Made by a program: the position numbers and the translations under genes. The notes beneath the pieces were generated by a model. The model searched no databases. It was not told the origin of the DNA and was given only the letters and a program-made list of their open reading frames with translations. Positions 8,000 through 18,360 of a DNA stretch of 64,000 nucleotides are shown here, piece after piece. Origin of the DNA: Acidobacteriota bacterium (GTDB lineage Bacteria > Acidobacteriota > Thermoanaerobaculia > Multivoradales > Multivoraceae); NCBI GenBank assembly GCA_003388555.1, contig QQVD01000029.1, positions 62,001-126,000 of the forward strand, in the 5' to 3' direction. The first letter of the stretch is position 1. Each line of letters begins with the position of its first letter.

Positions 8000-9745
8000 A
8001 TGAACACTGACCGCCGCTACCGCCGTGACGACGGCACCGACCGATCGAGCGTCGCCGCTGGCGGCGCCACCCGAACCACCGCCCGCCGGCAGGCGAGCCC
8101 TCTCTCCCTGGCTGGCGCTGCCCTGGCGCTGGCGGTGGCCACCGCTGCGACGGTGTCGGCGAGCGAGCCGGTGCACTGGGAAGCTTCGGCCCTGATTCGC
8201 GCCGAGGGGTTCGAGCGCTCCGAGGTGATGACCGTGCTACGCACCCTCACCGACGAGATCGGCTCACGGCTCACCGGTTCGCCGGGGATGCAGCGAGCCA
8301 ACGAGTGGACCCGCGACCAGCTGGCCGAGTGGGGCCTGATCGACGCTCGGCTCGAGGAGTGGGGGCCGTTCGGCCGCGGCTGGAGCTTCGACCGCGCCAG
8401 CGTGCACCTACTCTCCCCCCACGCGATGCCGCTGCATGCCCTGCCGCAGGCGTGGACGCCCGGCACCGAGGGACCGGTTCGCGGAACCGTGAAGGCGCTG
8501 CGCGTCTCCAGCGAGGCCGACCTCGAGTCGATGCGCGGCGAGCTCGCCGGCAAGATCGTCCTGCTCGACGAAGCACGAGAGCCGGGTGAGCGCGACGAGG
8601 CCTTCGCTCGCTACGACGAGACCGAGCTCGAGGAGATCTCCCGCATCGATCTCGACGACCTCGCCGAGTCGCCTGGCCGCTCGGCGCGCCTGGCCTCGTT
8701 CCGCAAGCGCCTCGAGCTGCGCCGGGCACTGCGCGAGTTCCTGCGCCAGGAGGGCGTCGTCGCGGCGCTCGAGATGAGCGATCGCGACAACGGGATCGTG
8801 CGCGTCACCGGCGGCGGTTCGCGGGAGCCGGACGAGGATCCCGGAGTGCCCACCCTGGTGGTCGCCGCCGAGCACTACCGCCTGCTCCACCGACTGCTCG
8901 ACCGCGACCTCCCTGTCGAGATCGAGGTCGACGTGCGGGCACGGTTCCACGACGACCAGCTCATGGCCTACAACACCCTCGCCGACCTGCCGGGAAGCGA
9001 CCTCGCGCACCAGGTCGTGGTGGTCGGGGGACACCTCGATTCCTGGCACGCCGCAGGCGGCTCGAACGACAACGCCGCCGGCGTGGCGGTGGCGATGGAG
9101 GCGATGCGCATCCTGCGCGCCACCGGTCTCGAGCCGCGGCGCACCATCCGCATCGGGCTGTGGAGCGGCGAGGAGCAGGGGCTGCTCGGCGCCCGTGCCC
9201 ACGTCGCCCAGCACTACGCGGAGCGGCCGCAGAACGAGGACCCCGAGACTCGCGACCTGCCGCGCTTCCTGCAGCCGCCGCAGTGGCCGATCACCTACAA
9301 GCCGGCCTGGGACGACTTCCAGGCCTACTTCAACCTCGACAACGGCTCCGGCAGGATCCGCGGCATCTACACCCAGTCGAACCCGGCCCTGGTGCCGATC
9401 TTCTCCGCCTGGCTCCAGCCGCTACGCGACCTCGGCGCCGACACCGTCTCCAACCGCGACACCGGAGGCACCGATCACCAGGCGTTCGACGCCTACTCGC
9501 TGCCCGGGTTCCAGTTCATCCAGGACGACCTCGACTACTCCTCGCGCACCCACCACACCGAGCTCGATCACGCCGACCACGCCCGCGCCGCCGACCTCAA
9601 GCAGGCGGCGGTGGTGATGGCGACCTTCGCCTACCACGCCGCGATGCGCGACGAGCTGCTGCCGCGCAAGCCGAAGCCGCGCCCGGATCCCGAGGCGCAG
9701 CGCGAGGCAGAGCAGAGCGAAGCAGAGACGGCGGCGAGGCGCTGA
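8000..9745 (+). CDS. Exported M28-family zinc peptidase (581 aa)
   Basis: Zinc aminopeptidase with an N-terminal signal (hydrophobic stretch about residues 34-55 after an Arg-rich leader). A PA-like insert occupies about residues 150-310. The catalytic core has GGHLDSWHAAGGSNDN (about residue 343), WSGEEQGLLG (about 388) and GGTDHQAF (about 489), which supply the His, Asp, Glu and final His ligands. Start at ATG 8000 because GAGGA lies 6-8 nt upstream and the longer frame lacks a signal. Likely digests peptides outside the cytoplasm. It ends 36 bp from the convergent permease gene. Confidence 0.9.
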   Translation: MNTDRRYRRDDGTDRSSVAAGGATRTTARRQASPLSLAGAALALAVATAATVSASEPVHWEASALIRAEGFERSEVMTVLRTLTDEIGSRLTGSPGMQRANEWTRDQLAEWGLIDARLEEWGPFGRGWSFDRASVHLLSPHAMPLHALPQAWTPGTEGPVRGTVKALRVSSEADLESMRGELAGKIVLLDEAREPGERDEAFARYDETELEEISRIDLDDLAESPGRSARLASFRKRLELRRALREFLRQEGVVAALEMSDRDNGIVRVTGGGSREPDEDPGVPTLVVAAEHYRLLHRLLDRDLPVEIEVDVRARFHDDQLMAYNTLADLPGSDLAHQVVVVGGHLDSWHAAGGSNDNAAGVAVAMEAMRILRATGLEPRRTIRIGLWSGEEQGLLGARAHVAQHYAERPQNEDPETRDLPRFLQPPQWPITYKPAWDDFQAYFNLDNGSGRIRGIYTQSNPALVPIFSAWLQPLRDLGADTVSNRDTGGTDHQAFDAYSLPGFQFIQDDLDYSSRTHHTELDHADHARAADLKQAAVVMATFAYHAAMRDELLPRKPKPRPDPEAQREAEQSEAETAARR

Positions 9746-9781
9746 TCCGAGCCCGGTGACATCGCGGACTCTCGCCGGCGC

Positions 9782-12469
9782 TCACTGCTGCCGCAGCACC
9801 GTCGCCGGATCGAGCCTGGCGGCGCGCGACGAGGGCGCCCAGGCCGAGACCAGCGCCGCGACCATCAGCAGCATCGGAACCGCGATCAGGAGCTCCGGCT
9901 GCAGCGTGCTCTGCTGGTAGAGGAAGCGCTCCACCAGGCGCGCGGCGCCGAAGCAGCCGACGCCGCCGATCGCGATGCCGAGGCCGGCCAGCCAGAGCGC
10001 CTGAGAGAGCACGCCGCGGCGCAGCTCGCCGGGCGTGGCGCCGAGCGCTGCACGCACCCCCAGCTCGGCTCTGCGCGCATCGACGAAGTAGGCGATCACG
10101 CCATAGATGCCGATGCAACCGAGCACCAGGGCGAGCACCGAGAACATCGCCAGCAGGATCGCGAGCAGCTCCTCGTCGGCGAGTGAGCCGCGCACCACGC
10201 CCGGCAGGGAGCGCACTCCGACCACCGGCACCTGGGAGTCGACCGCCGCCACCGTCTCACGCACCAGGGCGCCGAGGGAGGTCGCGTCTCCCGCTCCCCT
10301 GACCAGCAGCTCCATGCTGGCCATCGGCGCGCCACGGCGCTGGGCGTGAGGGATGAAGAGGGCCATCTCGGGCTCCTCGTCGGGGGCCAGCAGCCGCGCG
10401 TCGGCGACCACGCCCTCGACGCGGTACCAGCCGAACCAGTAGGCGCCGAGGACCTCACCCAGAGCGGCGCCGACGTCGGCGGAGTCGGGCCCCGCGGCAC
10501 CGGCGAACAGGCGGCGCTCGAGCTCGCGGTTCACCAGCGCCGAGCACGGCCGCTCCTGCGAGCACTCGCCCGGTTCGTCGCCCCGAGCCACGTCGCGCCC
10601 GGCGAGCAGCGGGATGCGCAGGGTCTCGAAGTAGCCCTCGGTGACGTCGTGCACCAACGCGACCGGCAGCGCGTTGGGGTCGAACTCGAGTCGCGGCACG
10701 TCGAAAGCGGTGTAGATCGGCGACCCCATCGGCGCCGCCGAGACCGCGGCAGCGGACTCAACCGTCGGGCTCTGCTCGAGCCGGTCGACCACCTGACGAT
10801 AGAGCTCGATGCGACGCGTCGCGTCCTCGTAGTCGGCGTCGGCCGGATCGAGCCGCGCTGCGACCACGGCACCGGCCTCGAAGCCGAGGTCGACCTGCAG
10901 CAGGCTCCAGAGGTTGCGCAGGGTGAGGCCGGCGGAGAACAGGAGCACGGTGGCGAGAGAGGTCTGCAGCACCGCCAGCACGCGGCTGTGGCGACGGCCG
11001 CTGCCGCCACCGCCGCGTGCGACGCCGAGCAGGGTCTGCGCCGGAGCGCGGGACTGCCTCCAGGCCGGCAGCAGACCGAAGACGAGAGCGGTGACCACCG
11101 AGAGGACGAGCGCGAAGGTCAGCATGCGGCCGTCGAGACCGAGCTCTCCGAAACGAGCGTCGACCTCGGGCAGGAAGCCGACCAGGAACCGCTGCGCGGC
11201 GAGCGCCAGGCCGATGCCGAGGCCGGCGCCGAGCAGGGCGATGACCAGGCTCTCGATGAGCAGCGACACCACCAGCCTGCCGCGACCGGCGCCGAGGGAA
11301 GAGCGGATCGCCGACTCCTGCTGACGGGCCGACGAGCGCGCCAGCAGCAGGTTGGCAACGTTGGCGCAGGCGACCAGCAGCACCAGCACCGAGGCGGCCA
11401 TGAGCAGTTGCAGCAAGCGCTGGAGGCGGCCGGCAAGACGGATCTGCAGCGGCGTCACCGCCGCACTGGCGACCCACTCCTCACTGGGAGTCCACACCGG
11501 GTTCTCCTGGCGCAGGCGCTCGGCCCGCAGACGCACCATCTCGGTGGCCTCCTCGGCGCCGTAGCCATCGGCCAGCCTGGCGACCAGGAGCAGGTCGTGA
11601 TTCCCCCAGTGGTAGCCGCTGTCGGCCGGCTCGATCGTGCGCGCCGTCCAGATCGATGTTGCGGCGTCCGGGAAGCGCAGCGCCGCGGGCACCACGCCGA
11701 CGATCTCGTGCGGCCTGCCCTCGAGGCGCAGCGTCTCGCCGACAGCGGCAGAGGCGGTGCCGAAGAGCTCCCACGCCAGCCGCTCCGAGACCACCGCCAC
11801 GGCGGGCGCCCCCTCCATCCCATCCACATGGGTCAGGGCTCGACCGACCACCGGCGGCGTGCCCAGCAGGTCGAACAGGTTCGGGGTCGCGCGGGCGCCT
11901 TCCACCCGCATCGGGCGTTCGAAGCCGGTCACGGTGAAGGCCTGTCTGGACGCCGCGGCCACATCGGCGAACGCCTCGACCTCGCGCATGCCGAGGAAGA
12001 CGGCCTCCGACTGGGTGCGGTTGTCGCCGCCCCAGACGTCGACTAGGCGGTCCGGATCCGAGTAGGCCAGGTTGCGCAGCAGGACGGCGTCGAGCACGCT
12101 GAAGATCGCGGTGGTGACGCCGATGCCGAGCGCCAGCGTCAGCACGGCGGTGACCGCGAAGGTCCGGTGACGGCCGAGCGTGCGCAGGCTGAGCCAGGCG
12201 TCCTGCAGCAGGTCGACGATCCTGATCCTTCGCATCCTCTTCCTCTCCTGCCGCAGCTGCAGCGTCAAGCACTCGTCTCTCACGTCCTCGAAGCTGCCGA
12301 AGCGTCGGGCCGCCTCGGCGCGGGCGTCTTTCGGTTCGAACCCACGGTCCTGGAGCGCTCGTTGCTTCATCTCCAGGTGAAAGCGCAGCTCCTCGGCCAC
12401 CTCGTCCTCGATCTCGCTCCGATCGAGCCCGAGTCCCCAACGGCGACGCGCCTGCGGACCCTCGGTCAC
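9782..12469 (-). CDS. ADOP-family duplicated ABC permease (895 aa)
   Basis: Complete acidobacterial duplicated orphan permease. Order: soluble prefix (EVAEELRFHLEMK, about residues 20-50), first transmembrane helix (about 82-105), a MacB-like periplasmic domain, three helices carrying VLLVACANVANLLLARS and LLIESLVIALLG, a second periplasmic domain, and a final three-helix FtsX/MacB module (about 790-885). No ATP-binding subunit is encoded nearby, as usual for this family. The GTG start overlaps the padR stop by 4 bp (GTGA). Probably part of an export or envelope-stress pump; the substrate is not predictable. Confidence 0.92.
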   Translation of the reverse strand: MTEGPQARRRWGLGLDRSEIEDEVAEELRFHLEMKQRALQDRGFEPKDARAEAARRFGSFEDVRDECLTLQLRQERKRMRRIRIVDLLQDAWLSLRTLGRHRTFAVTAVLTLALGIGVTTAIFSVLDAVLLRNLAYSDPDRLVDVWGGDNRTQSEAVFLGMREVEAFADVAAASRQAFTVTGFERPMRVEGARATPNLFDLLGTPPVVGRALTHVDGMEGAPAVAVVSERLAWELFGTASAAVGETLRLEGRPHEIVGVVPAALRFPDAATSIWTARTIEPADSGYHWGNHDLLLVARLADGYGAEEATEMVRLRAERLRQENPVWTPSEEWVASAAVTPLQIRLAGRLQRLLQLLMAASVLVLLVACANVANLLLARSSARQQESAIRSSLGAGRGRLVVSLLIESLVIALLGAGLGIGLALAAQRFLVGFLPEVDARFGELGLDGRMLTFALVLSVVTALVFGLLPAWRQSRAPAQTLLGVARGGGGSGRRHSRVLAVLQTSLATVLLFSAGLTLRNLWSLLQVDLGFEAGAVVAARLDPADADYEDATRRIELYRQVVDRLEQSPTVESAAAVSAAPMGSPIYTAFDVPRLEFDPNALPVALVHDVTEGYFETLRIPLLAGRDVARGDEPGECSQERPCSALVNRELERRLFAGAAGPDSADVGAALGEVLGAYWFGWYRVEGVVADARLLAPDEEPEMALFIPHAQRRGAPMASMELLVRGAGDATSLGALVRETVAAVDSQVPVVGVRSLPGVVRGSLADEELLAILLAMFSVLALVLGCIGIYGVIAYFVDARRAELGVRAALGATPGELRRGVLSQALWLAGLGIAIGGVGCFGAARLVERFLYQQSTLQPELLIAVPMLLMVAALVSAWAPSSRAARLDPATVLRQQ

Positions 12470-12861
12470 GTCGCCGGCACCGTTGCCCCCGACCTCGGGG
12501 CGACCTCGACCGCGACGGCGAGTGCCCGCTCCATCGCCGCGGCGTAGCGTCGCCAGCGATCGAGCTCGTCCTCCTGTCGGCGCTCACCCTCTTCGGTCAG
12601 GGCGTAGAACTTGGCCCGCCGGTTGTTCTCCGACGGCCCCCACTGCGAACGGATCCAGCCACGCTTCTCCATCCGGTGCAGGGCGGGGTAGATGGTGCCC
12701 TCGAGGATGCGCAGCTCGTCACCGGTCGCCGCCTCGATCCACTCGGCGATGCCGTAGCCGTGCCGCTCCACGCCGCGCAGCGAACGCAGGATGAGCAGGT
12801 CGAGAGTCCCGCGCAGCAGGGCGTCGGTGCGGGCTGCCGCGGCAGGTTTGGCTCCGGGCAT
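12466..12861 (-). CDS. PadR-family transcriptional regulator (131 aa)
   Basis: Winged-helix PadR with RGTLDLLILRSLRG, HGYGIAEWIEAATGDEL, EGTIYPALHRMEKRGWI and NRRAKFYALTEEGER. It is the paralogue of the regulator at 733-1089 and sits in the same arrangement: coupled to its own permease by a 4-bp overlap. A good Shine-Dalgarno (GAGGAG) precedes the ATG. Predicted to repress its own operon, with release by an unknown ligand. Confidence 0.93.
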   Translation of the reverse strand: MPGAKPAAAARTDALLRGTLDLLILRSLRGVERHGYGIAEWIEAATGDELRILEGTIYPALHRMEKRGWIRSQWGPSENNRRAKFYALTEEGERRQEDELDRWRRYAAAMERALAVAVEVAPRSGATVPAT

Positions 12862-12973
12862 GATGACTCCTCGTTCCAGGCGGCCGCGGGTGGCTGTCCG
12901 CGGCTTTCGGTGGTTGTCGCGCTTCGGATGACGTATCTCCCGCGCCCATCCCCGCCTCTTCTACGCGGATCCA

Positions 12974-12993
12974 CCCCTAGAGTTTCTATGGGA
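12974..12993. promoter_or_regulatory. Candidate operator for the second PadR
   Basis: Near-perfect dyad with core TAGA-GTT-TCTA flanked by CCC and GGG, one base out of register on the right. It lies between padR and the divergent amidohydrolase gene. The sequence differs from the ACCTAA/TTAGGT palindrome of the first PadR, which would keep the two circuits separate. Inference from position and symmetry only. Confidence 0.35.
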
Positions 12994-13054
12994 GTCTCGG
13001 AGCTCGGGTGCCGACGACGGCAGAAACGGCTCGTCCGTGGTCGCGGACCGTGGC

Positions 13055-13060
13055 TACACT
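13055..13060 (+). promoter_or_regulatory. -10 box TACACT, leaderless start of the amidohydrolase gene
   Basis: GGCTACACT is followed by exactly six bases and then ATG at 13067, with no Shine-Dalgarno. The same arrangement occurs at 27599. Confidence 0.45.
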
Positions 13061-13066
13061 CGTCGC

Positions 13067-14902
13067 ATGCCCAAGACGATGCGCCCCCTCCCGAGTCCGC
13101 GCCGCAGCGCCAGGCACGTGCTGACGACCGTGACGACCATGATCGCGGCATCTCTCATGACCGCCTGCACTGACTCCTCGTCACAGCAGGCGGACCGCCC
13201 CGCCGATCTCGTCCTGCGCTCAGCGCGTGTCTGGACCGGGATCCCTGGGGCTGCCCTGGCCGAAGCGGTCGCGATACGCGACGGCGAGATCGTCGCCGTC
13301 GGCCGCGACGCGGAGGTCGAGGCCTGGATCGACGCCGCCACACAGGTGGTGGAGCTGGCGGGCGCCTTCGTCGTGCCCGGGTTCTCGGACAACCACGTGC
13401 ACTTCGCCGCCGCTGCTGCCTTCCTCGAGTTCAACGTCATGAAGGTGGCGAGCCAGGAGGAGTTCACCGAGCGGCTGCTCGAGGTCACCTCCAGGCTGCC
13501 GCCCGGAGAGTGGATCGTCGGCGGGCTCTGGGGCGCCTACGACGCCTGGGCCGAGGACTCCGCAGGCGGCAGCAGTCGCGAGACCTTCACTCCGAACCTG
13601 CGGGCGCTCGACGACAGCACCGCCGAGCACCCCGTCTTCCTGCGCCGCTTCGACGACGGCGAGTTCGCCGTCAACAGCGCCGCCCTGCTCGCTGCCGGCA
13701 TCGACCCCGAGGCGCCGCGCGTCGAAGGCCGGGACGACTGGGAGTTCGTGCGCGGCTCCGACGGGAGCTACACCGGGATCGTTCGTGGAGACGGCGTCGC
13801 CGAGCACTTCGCGCAGTTCGTCCCGGCGCCCTCACGGCAGCGACGCCTGGCGCAGAGCCGCAATGCCCTCGAGGTGATGCGACGCGCCGGGGTCACCAAC
13901 GTCAGCGACATGTCGGACGACCAGCAGCTCGAGATCTACCGCGAGCTGCGCGCCGCGGGCGAGCTGACCGCGAGGATCCACTTCCGCTTTCCGCTCGAGC
14001 GCTGGCCGGAGCTGGCGGCGCAGGGGATCGCGGTCGGGTCCGGCGATCCGTGGATCCGCCTCGGCGGCCTCAAGGGTCACATCGACGGCATCATGGGCAA
14101 CAGCACCGCTCGCTTCCTCGAGCCCTACGACCACCTGCCGGGAGAGCGCGGTCGCTGGCGCAAGCTGATGGTCGACACCAGCGGCGAGCTCGTTCCGGGC
14201 CAGTTCCTCCAACACATGCTCGGCGCCGACGCCGCGAACCTGCAGCTCTCCGTGCACGCCATCGGCGACGAGGCCAACCGCCTGCTGCTCGACTACCTGG
14301 AGGAGCTGGATCGACGCAACGGTGAGCGCGACCGCCGCTTCCGCCTGGTGCACGCCCAGGTCATCGCCCCGCAGGACTTCGCACGCCTGGGCGACCTCGA
14401 CGTGGTCGCCGAGGTGCAGCCGTTCCACCTCTCCGACGACATGCGGTGGATGGAGGAGCGCATCGGTCGCGAGCGCTGCCGCGGCGCCTACGCGTTCTCG
14501 TCGATCGCCGACAGCGGCGCCGTCCTCTCGTTCGGCAGCGACTGGCCCGGCACCGCCGCCGCCGAGTACCCGATCTCGCCGTTGCTCGGGATCTACGCGG
14601 CAGTCACCCGCAGGACCCTCGGCGGCGAGCCCGTCGAGGGCTGGTTCCCCGAGCAACGCATCGGCGTCGCCCGAGCCCTGCGCGCCTACACCTGGGGCTC
14701 CAGCTACGCCAACTTCGAGGACCACCTCAAGGGCACCGTCGAGGTCGGCAAGCTGGCCGATCTCACGGTGCTCGATCGCAACCTGCTGGAGATCCCGGCG
14801 GCCGAGATCCTCGAAGCGGAGGTGCTCTACACGATCGTCGACGGCGAGATCGTCTGGCAGGCGCCTCGAACGGCCACGGCCGAGCCTGCGCCGGTCCCGT
14901 AG
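13067..14902 (+). CDS. Amidohydrolase, YtcJ-like lipoprotein (611 aa)
   Basis: Metal-dependent hydrolase of the amidohydrolase_3 group. A lipoprotein signal (SLMTAC, Cys about residue 33) puts it in the envelope. Metal site motifs: DNHVHFAAA (about residue 110), the His-containing LSVHAIGDEANR, and FGSDWPG (about 489). The end DGEIVWQ closes the beta-sandwich typical of the family. The substrate of such enzymes is rarely known (cyclic amides, N-substituted formamides). ATG 13067 is chosen over the upstream in-frame GTG because of the -10 box 6 nt before it. Confidence 0.87.
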   Translation: MPKTMRPLPSPRRSARHVLTTVTTMIAASLMTACTDSSSQQADRPADLVLRSARVWTGIPGAALAEAVAIRDGEIVAVGRDAEVEAWIDAATQVVELAGAFVVPGFSDNHVHFAAAAAFLEFNVMKVASQEEFTERLLEVTSRLPPGEWIVGGLWGAYDAWAEDSAGGSSRETFTPNLRALDDSTAEHPVFLRRFDDGEFAVNSAALLAAGIDPEAPRVEGRDDWEFVRGSDGSYTGIVRGDGVAEHFAQFVPAPSRQRRLAQSRNALEVMRRAGVTNVSDMSDDQQLEIYRELRAAGELTARIHFRFPLERWPELAAQGIAVGSGDPWIRLGGLKGHIDGIMGNSTARFLEPYDHLPGERGRWRKLMVDTSGELVPGQFLQHMLGADAANLQLSVHAIGDEANRLLLDYLEELDRRNGERDRRFRLVHAQVIAPQDFARLGDLDVVAEVQPFHLSDDMRWMEERIGRERCRGAYAFSSIADSGAVLSFGSDWPGTAAAEYPISPLLGIYAAVTRRTLGGEPVEGWFPEQRIGVARALRAYTWGSSYANFEDHLKGTVEVGKLADLTVLDRNLLEIPAAEILEAEVLYTIVDGEIVWQAPRTATAEPAPVP

Positions 14903-14913
14903 CCGCTGCGGCT

Positions 14914-15657
14914 TCAGATCTCGCCGCGCAGCGCCGCCTTGCGCCGTGCCTCGGGCAGCTTCTCGATGGCGTAGCGCAGAGTCGTTCGCGGCAGGCGGTC
15001 GTAGTGTCGGCGCAGGAAGCCGAGCATCGCGTCTTCGTCGCGCTTGCCGATCTCGCGCAGCATCCAGCCGCTCGCCTTGTGGATGAGATCGTGGGGGTGG
15101 TCGAGCAGCCGCTCGGCGAGCCGCAGGGTGTCGGCGAAGTCGCCCTGGCGGATGAAGTGCAGCGTCGCCAGGAGCGCGATCCGCTGTCGCCAGAGATCGC
15201 CGCTGGCCGCCAGCTCGTCGAGCACTGCGGCCCGTCGCGGATCGTGCTCGAGGTGCTCGCCGAGCAGAGTCGGCGCCGACGAGTCGACGAGGTCCCAGTT
15301 GTCCACCCGGTCCAGACGGGACAGGTACAGCTCGGCGATCTCGTGCCGCTCGTCGTCGTCACCCCGCTTGGCCGCCGCGCGGAAGCGTTCGACGAGGATC
15401 AGCAGCCCGGTCAGGCGCGCCTCGTGCCACGGGCTCTCGAGCAGGAGCTCGACCTCCTCCAGCGGCAGCTCGCGACGGCGTCGCGCGACCTTGCGCTGCA
15501 CCGGCACGATCACGCCGAGGAAACGATCGCCCTCGCCGTACTCCCCCGGCCCGGCGCGGAAGAAGCGCGGGTAGAAGGCGGCCTTCTCGGGGTCGGCCGA
15601 GCTCTCCAGCTCGAGCAGCACCGATGCCGCCGTCGGTTGGTCCCTCGGTCGAGCCAC
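14914..15657 (-). CDS. AlkD-like DNA alkylation repair protein (247 aa)
   Basis: Helical HEAT-like repeat DNA glycosylase that removes positively charged alkylated bases. The conserved N-W-D-L-V-D stretch (about residues 118-123, catalytic Asp region), LWRQRIALLATL and HKASGWMLREIGKRD are the landmarks of the family. The GTG start at 15657 is preferred: AAGGA lies about 10 nt upstream and the longer frame before it shows no similarity. It is convergent with the amidohydrolase gene with an 11-bp gap and divergent from fumC. Confidence 0.85.
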   Translation of the reverse strand: MARPRDQPTAASVLLELESSADPEKAAFYPRFFRAGPGEYGEGDRFLGVIVPVQRKVARRRRELPLEEVELLLESPWHEARLTGLLILVERFRAAAKRGDDDERHEIAELYLSRLDRVDNWDLVDSSAPTLLGEHLEHDPRRAAVLDELAASGDLWRQRIALLATLHFIRQGDFADTLRLAERLLDHPHDLIHKASGWMLREIGKRDEDAMLGFLRRHYDRLPRTTLRYAIEKLPEARRKAALRGEI

Positions 15658-15786
15658 TCGAGCGCTTCCTTCAGATTCCCACCAGATCGATGGCCGGCCG
15701 TGGGTGCGCGCAGACTCGCAGCGGGTCATAGGATCGATGCGACACGGCCGACTCGAGTCGGTCCTCGATCATAGGAGGGATGGCCT

Positions 15787-17205
15787 TTGCCCAAGAAGAC
15801 GAAGAAGACCGCCGGCGCGACGCGACGCGAAACCGATTCGATCGGCGCCATCGAGGTCCCGGCCGACCGTTACTGGGGAGCCCAGACCCAACGCAGCCTG
15901 GAGAACTTCCGCATCGGCGACGAGATCCTGCCGCGTCCCCTGATCCGCGCGCTCGGCCTGCAGAAGAAGGCGGCGGCGCTGGCCAACATGGAGCTCGGGG
16001 AGCTGCCGAAGCGTCTCGGGCGCGCCATCGTCCAGGCGGCCGACGAGGTGATCTCCGGCGCCCTCGACGAGCACTTCCCGCTCAAGGTCTGGCAGACCGG
16101 TTCGGGCACCCAGAGCCACATGAACGTCAACGAGGTGCTCGCCAACCGAGCCATCGAGCTGCTCGGTGGCGAGATGGGCTCGAAGGACCCGGTGCATCCC
16201 AACGACCACGTCAACCGCGGTCAGTCGTCCAACGACGTCTTCCCCACCGCGATGCACATCGCCGCGGCGGAGGAGGTGCACGGCTCGCTCCTGCCGGCGA
16301 TGGCGCAGCTGCACGGCGCCCTCGACGCGCACGCCAAGGCGTGGAAGAAGATCGTCAAGATCGGCCGCACTCACCTGCAGGACGCGACTCCGTTGACCCT
16401 CGGCCAGGAGTTCTCCGGCTACGCCCACCAGGTCAAGAGCGGCATGCGCCGCCTTCGCGCGGCGCTCCCGGCGGTTCTCGAGCTGGCGCAGGGGGGCACC
16501 GCGGTCGGTACGGGCCTCAACGCCAAGGCCGGTTTCGACAAGCAGTTCGCACGGCACGTCGCCGAGCTCACCGGGCTGGCCTTCAAGACCGCGCCCAACA
16601 AGTTCGAGGCGCTGGCGGCGCACGACGCACTCGTCGAGCTCTCGGGCGCACTCAACACGGTCGCGGTCTCGCTGATGAAGATCGCCAACGATCTCCGTCT
16701 GCTGGGTTCCGGTCCCCGCTGCGGCATCGGCGAGATCTCGCTGCCGGCGAACGAGCCCGGCTCGTCGATCATGCCGGGCAAGGTCAACCCCACGCAGTGC
16801 GAGGCGCTGACGATGGTCTGCGCCCAGGTGATCGGAAACCACACGACGGTGACCGTCGGCGGCTCGAACGGACACTTCGAGCTCAACGTCTTCAAGCCGG
16901 TGATGATCTACAACGTGCTGCAGTCGGTACGCCTGCTCGCCGACGGCTGTCGCTCGTTCACCGACAACTGCGTGGTCGGAATCGAGGCCAACGAGAAGCG
17001 CATCGAGCAGCTGCTCCACGGCTCACTGATGCTGGTCACGGCGCTGAATCCACACGTCGGCTACGACAACGCCGCCCGGATAGCCAAGAAGGCGCACGCC
17101 GAGGGCACGACTCTGCGGCAGGCCGCGACCGAGCTCGGGCTGCTCGGCGAGGAGGAGTTCGACCGACTGGTGCGGCCGGAGAAGATGCTCGGGCCACGCC
17201 GCTGA
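15787..17205 (+). CDS. fumC: Class II fumarate hydratase (472 aa)
   Basis: Cytosolic tetrameric enzyme of the TCA cycle, interconverting fumarate and malate. Full length. Signatures: [14 protein letters not shown], the mobile catalytic loop [16 protein letters not shown] (about residue 324) and [14 protein letters not shown]. The start is the TTG at 15787, which has AGGAGG 7 nt upstream; the ATG at 15780 is in another frame. Monocistronic: the upstream gene is divergent and the downstream gene convergent. Confidence 0.96.
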   Translation: MPKKTKKTAGATRRETDSIGAIEVPADRYWGAQTQRSLENFRIGDEILPRPLIRALGLQKKAAALANMELGELPKRLGRAIVQAADEVISGALDEHFPLKVWQTGSGTQSHMNVNEVLANRAIELLGGEMGSKDPVHPNDHVNRGQSSNDVFPTAMHIAAAEEVHGSLLPAMAQLHGALDAHAKAWKKIVKIGRTHLQDATPLTLGQEFSGYAHQVKSGMRRLRAALPAVLELAQGGTAVGTGLNAKAGFDKQFARHVAELTGLAFKTAPNKFEALAAHDALVELSGALNTVAVSLMKIANDLRLLGSGPRCGIGEISLPANEPGSSIMPGKVNPTQCEALTMVCAQVIGNHTTVTVGGSNGHFELNVFKPVMIYNVLQSVRLLADGCRSFTDNCVVGIEANEKRIEQLLHGSLMLVTALNPHVGYDNAARIAKKAHAEGTTLRQAATELGLLGEEEFDRLVRPEKMLGPRR

Positions 17206-17250
17206 GCTCGCCGTGCGCGCTCGCCGACCGGACGCGGCGGCTCGGCCGGC

Positions 17251-18360
17251 TCAGCCGCCGCAGCCGGTGAAGGCGGTGGTGTCGTTGATCGCATGCGCCG
17301 GCGAGCCGCCGGAATGCTCGTAGACGCGCTCGGCTCCGGTCGCCACCTGGCGCACCCGCAGTGAGAACTCGAGGTCGCTGTTGGCGGCTCCGAAGACCCA
17401 GAAGTGGCCATTGAGCGAGCAGCCGTCGAGGACCTTGACCTGGATCTCCAGGTTCTCCGGGCCGAGGAAGTAGAAGAAGGCCGACTGCTCGCTCCCCGTC
17501 GAGGCCACCCGGGCGGGCCGCATCGGAGCCCCCTCGGCCAGCCGTACCGCGGCCCGCACCTCGAAGGCGCCATCGAGCAGGTGGGTCTCCACCCTGCCCG
17601 GGGCGACCGACAGAGGAAGCGAGAAGCGCTCCACCGGGCTCGAGACACCGTCGCCATCGACCAGGTCGTCGATCCAGGCCAGGTCCCACGGCCCGGCGTC
17701 GAGGGCTGGCAGGTCGAAGAGGAGAGCGAACGGCTGCTGCTGCGATGGCTCGCACCGCGAATCGTCGAACACCGTGCGCAGGACGACGCGGTCGGAGACC
17801 GTCCGCACCCCTCCGGCGCGTGGCGCACACCCGGCAGGCCAGGTCCCGAAGAGCAGCGCGCGCGCCGGATCGCTGGGGCTCAGCTCGGCGCTCGGACGTA
17901 GCAGGACGGAGGGAGTCTGCTGCACGTAGACGTCTCCGCGCGTCAGCAGCGAGGGCAGGAACGGCGAGTCCACCCAGTAGATCTCGAGGTCGTACCAGCC
18001 CGCCGCCTCCGGCTCGAAGGTGGTTTCGACCACGTACGGGGTCTGCACCAGGGTGCAGGCGCTCGGAGGTGGATCGTGCGCCGAGGCCGACACGTAGATG
18101 AGGATCTCGCCGCCGCGCTGTTCCACCGCGCGGGTGAAGCGCGGCGTGCAGCTGGTCGGCCAGACACCGCGAAGCCAGACCGCGACGCGCTCTCCGAGAG
18201 CCGGATTGATCGGCCGCACGAGCAGCGAGTCGACCGCCTGTGCCGACGCCGTCGCCCCGCCGAGATTCGGGTGGAGCGCAAGCCCGCAGTACAGAACGGC
18301 CGCGAGCATGGACAGACGTCCGGAGCGCCTGGAGGGATCTGGATGCCGTCGCGAGTTCAT
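17251..18360 (-). CDS. Secreted protein with acidobacterial-type C-terminal domain (369 aa)
   Basis: Begins with a signal peptide (about residues 14-38, ending SAQA). The middle (about 40-255) has paired cysteines and beta-rich segments but no family I recognise. The last ~100 residues contain ENLEIQVKVLDG, HFWVFGAANSDLEFSL and AINDTTAFTGCGG. The same domain occurs twice in the protein at 29685-32009 and once in that at 40799-42652. Divergent from mscS. Confidence 0.78.
   Translation of the reverse strand: MNSRRHPDPSRRSGRLSMLAAVLYCGLALHPNLGGATASAQAVDSLLVRPINPALGERVAVWLRGVWPTSCTPRFTRAVEQRGGEILIYVSASAHDPPPSACTLVQTPYVVETTFEPEAAGWYDLEIYWVDSPFLPSLLTRGDVYVQQTPSVLLRPSAELSPSDPARALLFGTWPAGCAPRAGGVRTVSDRVVLRTVFDDSRCEPSQQQPFALLFDLPALDAGPWDLAWIDDLVDGDGVSSPVERFSLPLSVAPGRVETHLLDGAFEVRAAVRLAEGAPMRPARVASTGSEQSAFFYFLGPENLEIQVKVLDGCSLNGHFWVFGAANSDLEFSLRVRQVATGAERVYEHSGGSPAHAINDTTAFTGCGG

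Noticed and set aside
12335-12365. GGTTCGAACCC, like a tRNA T-arm
   Set aside because: Lies inside the permease coding sequence and no acceptor or anticodon stem can be built around it.
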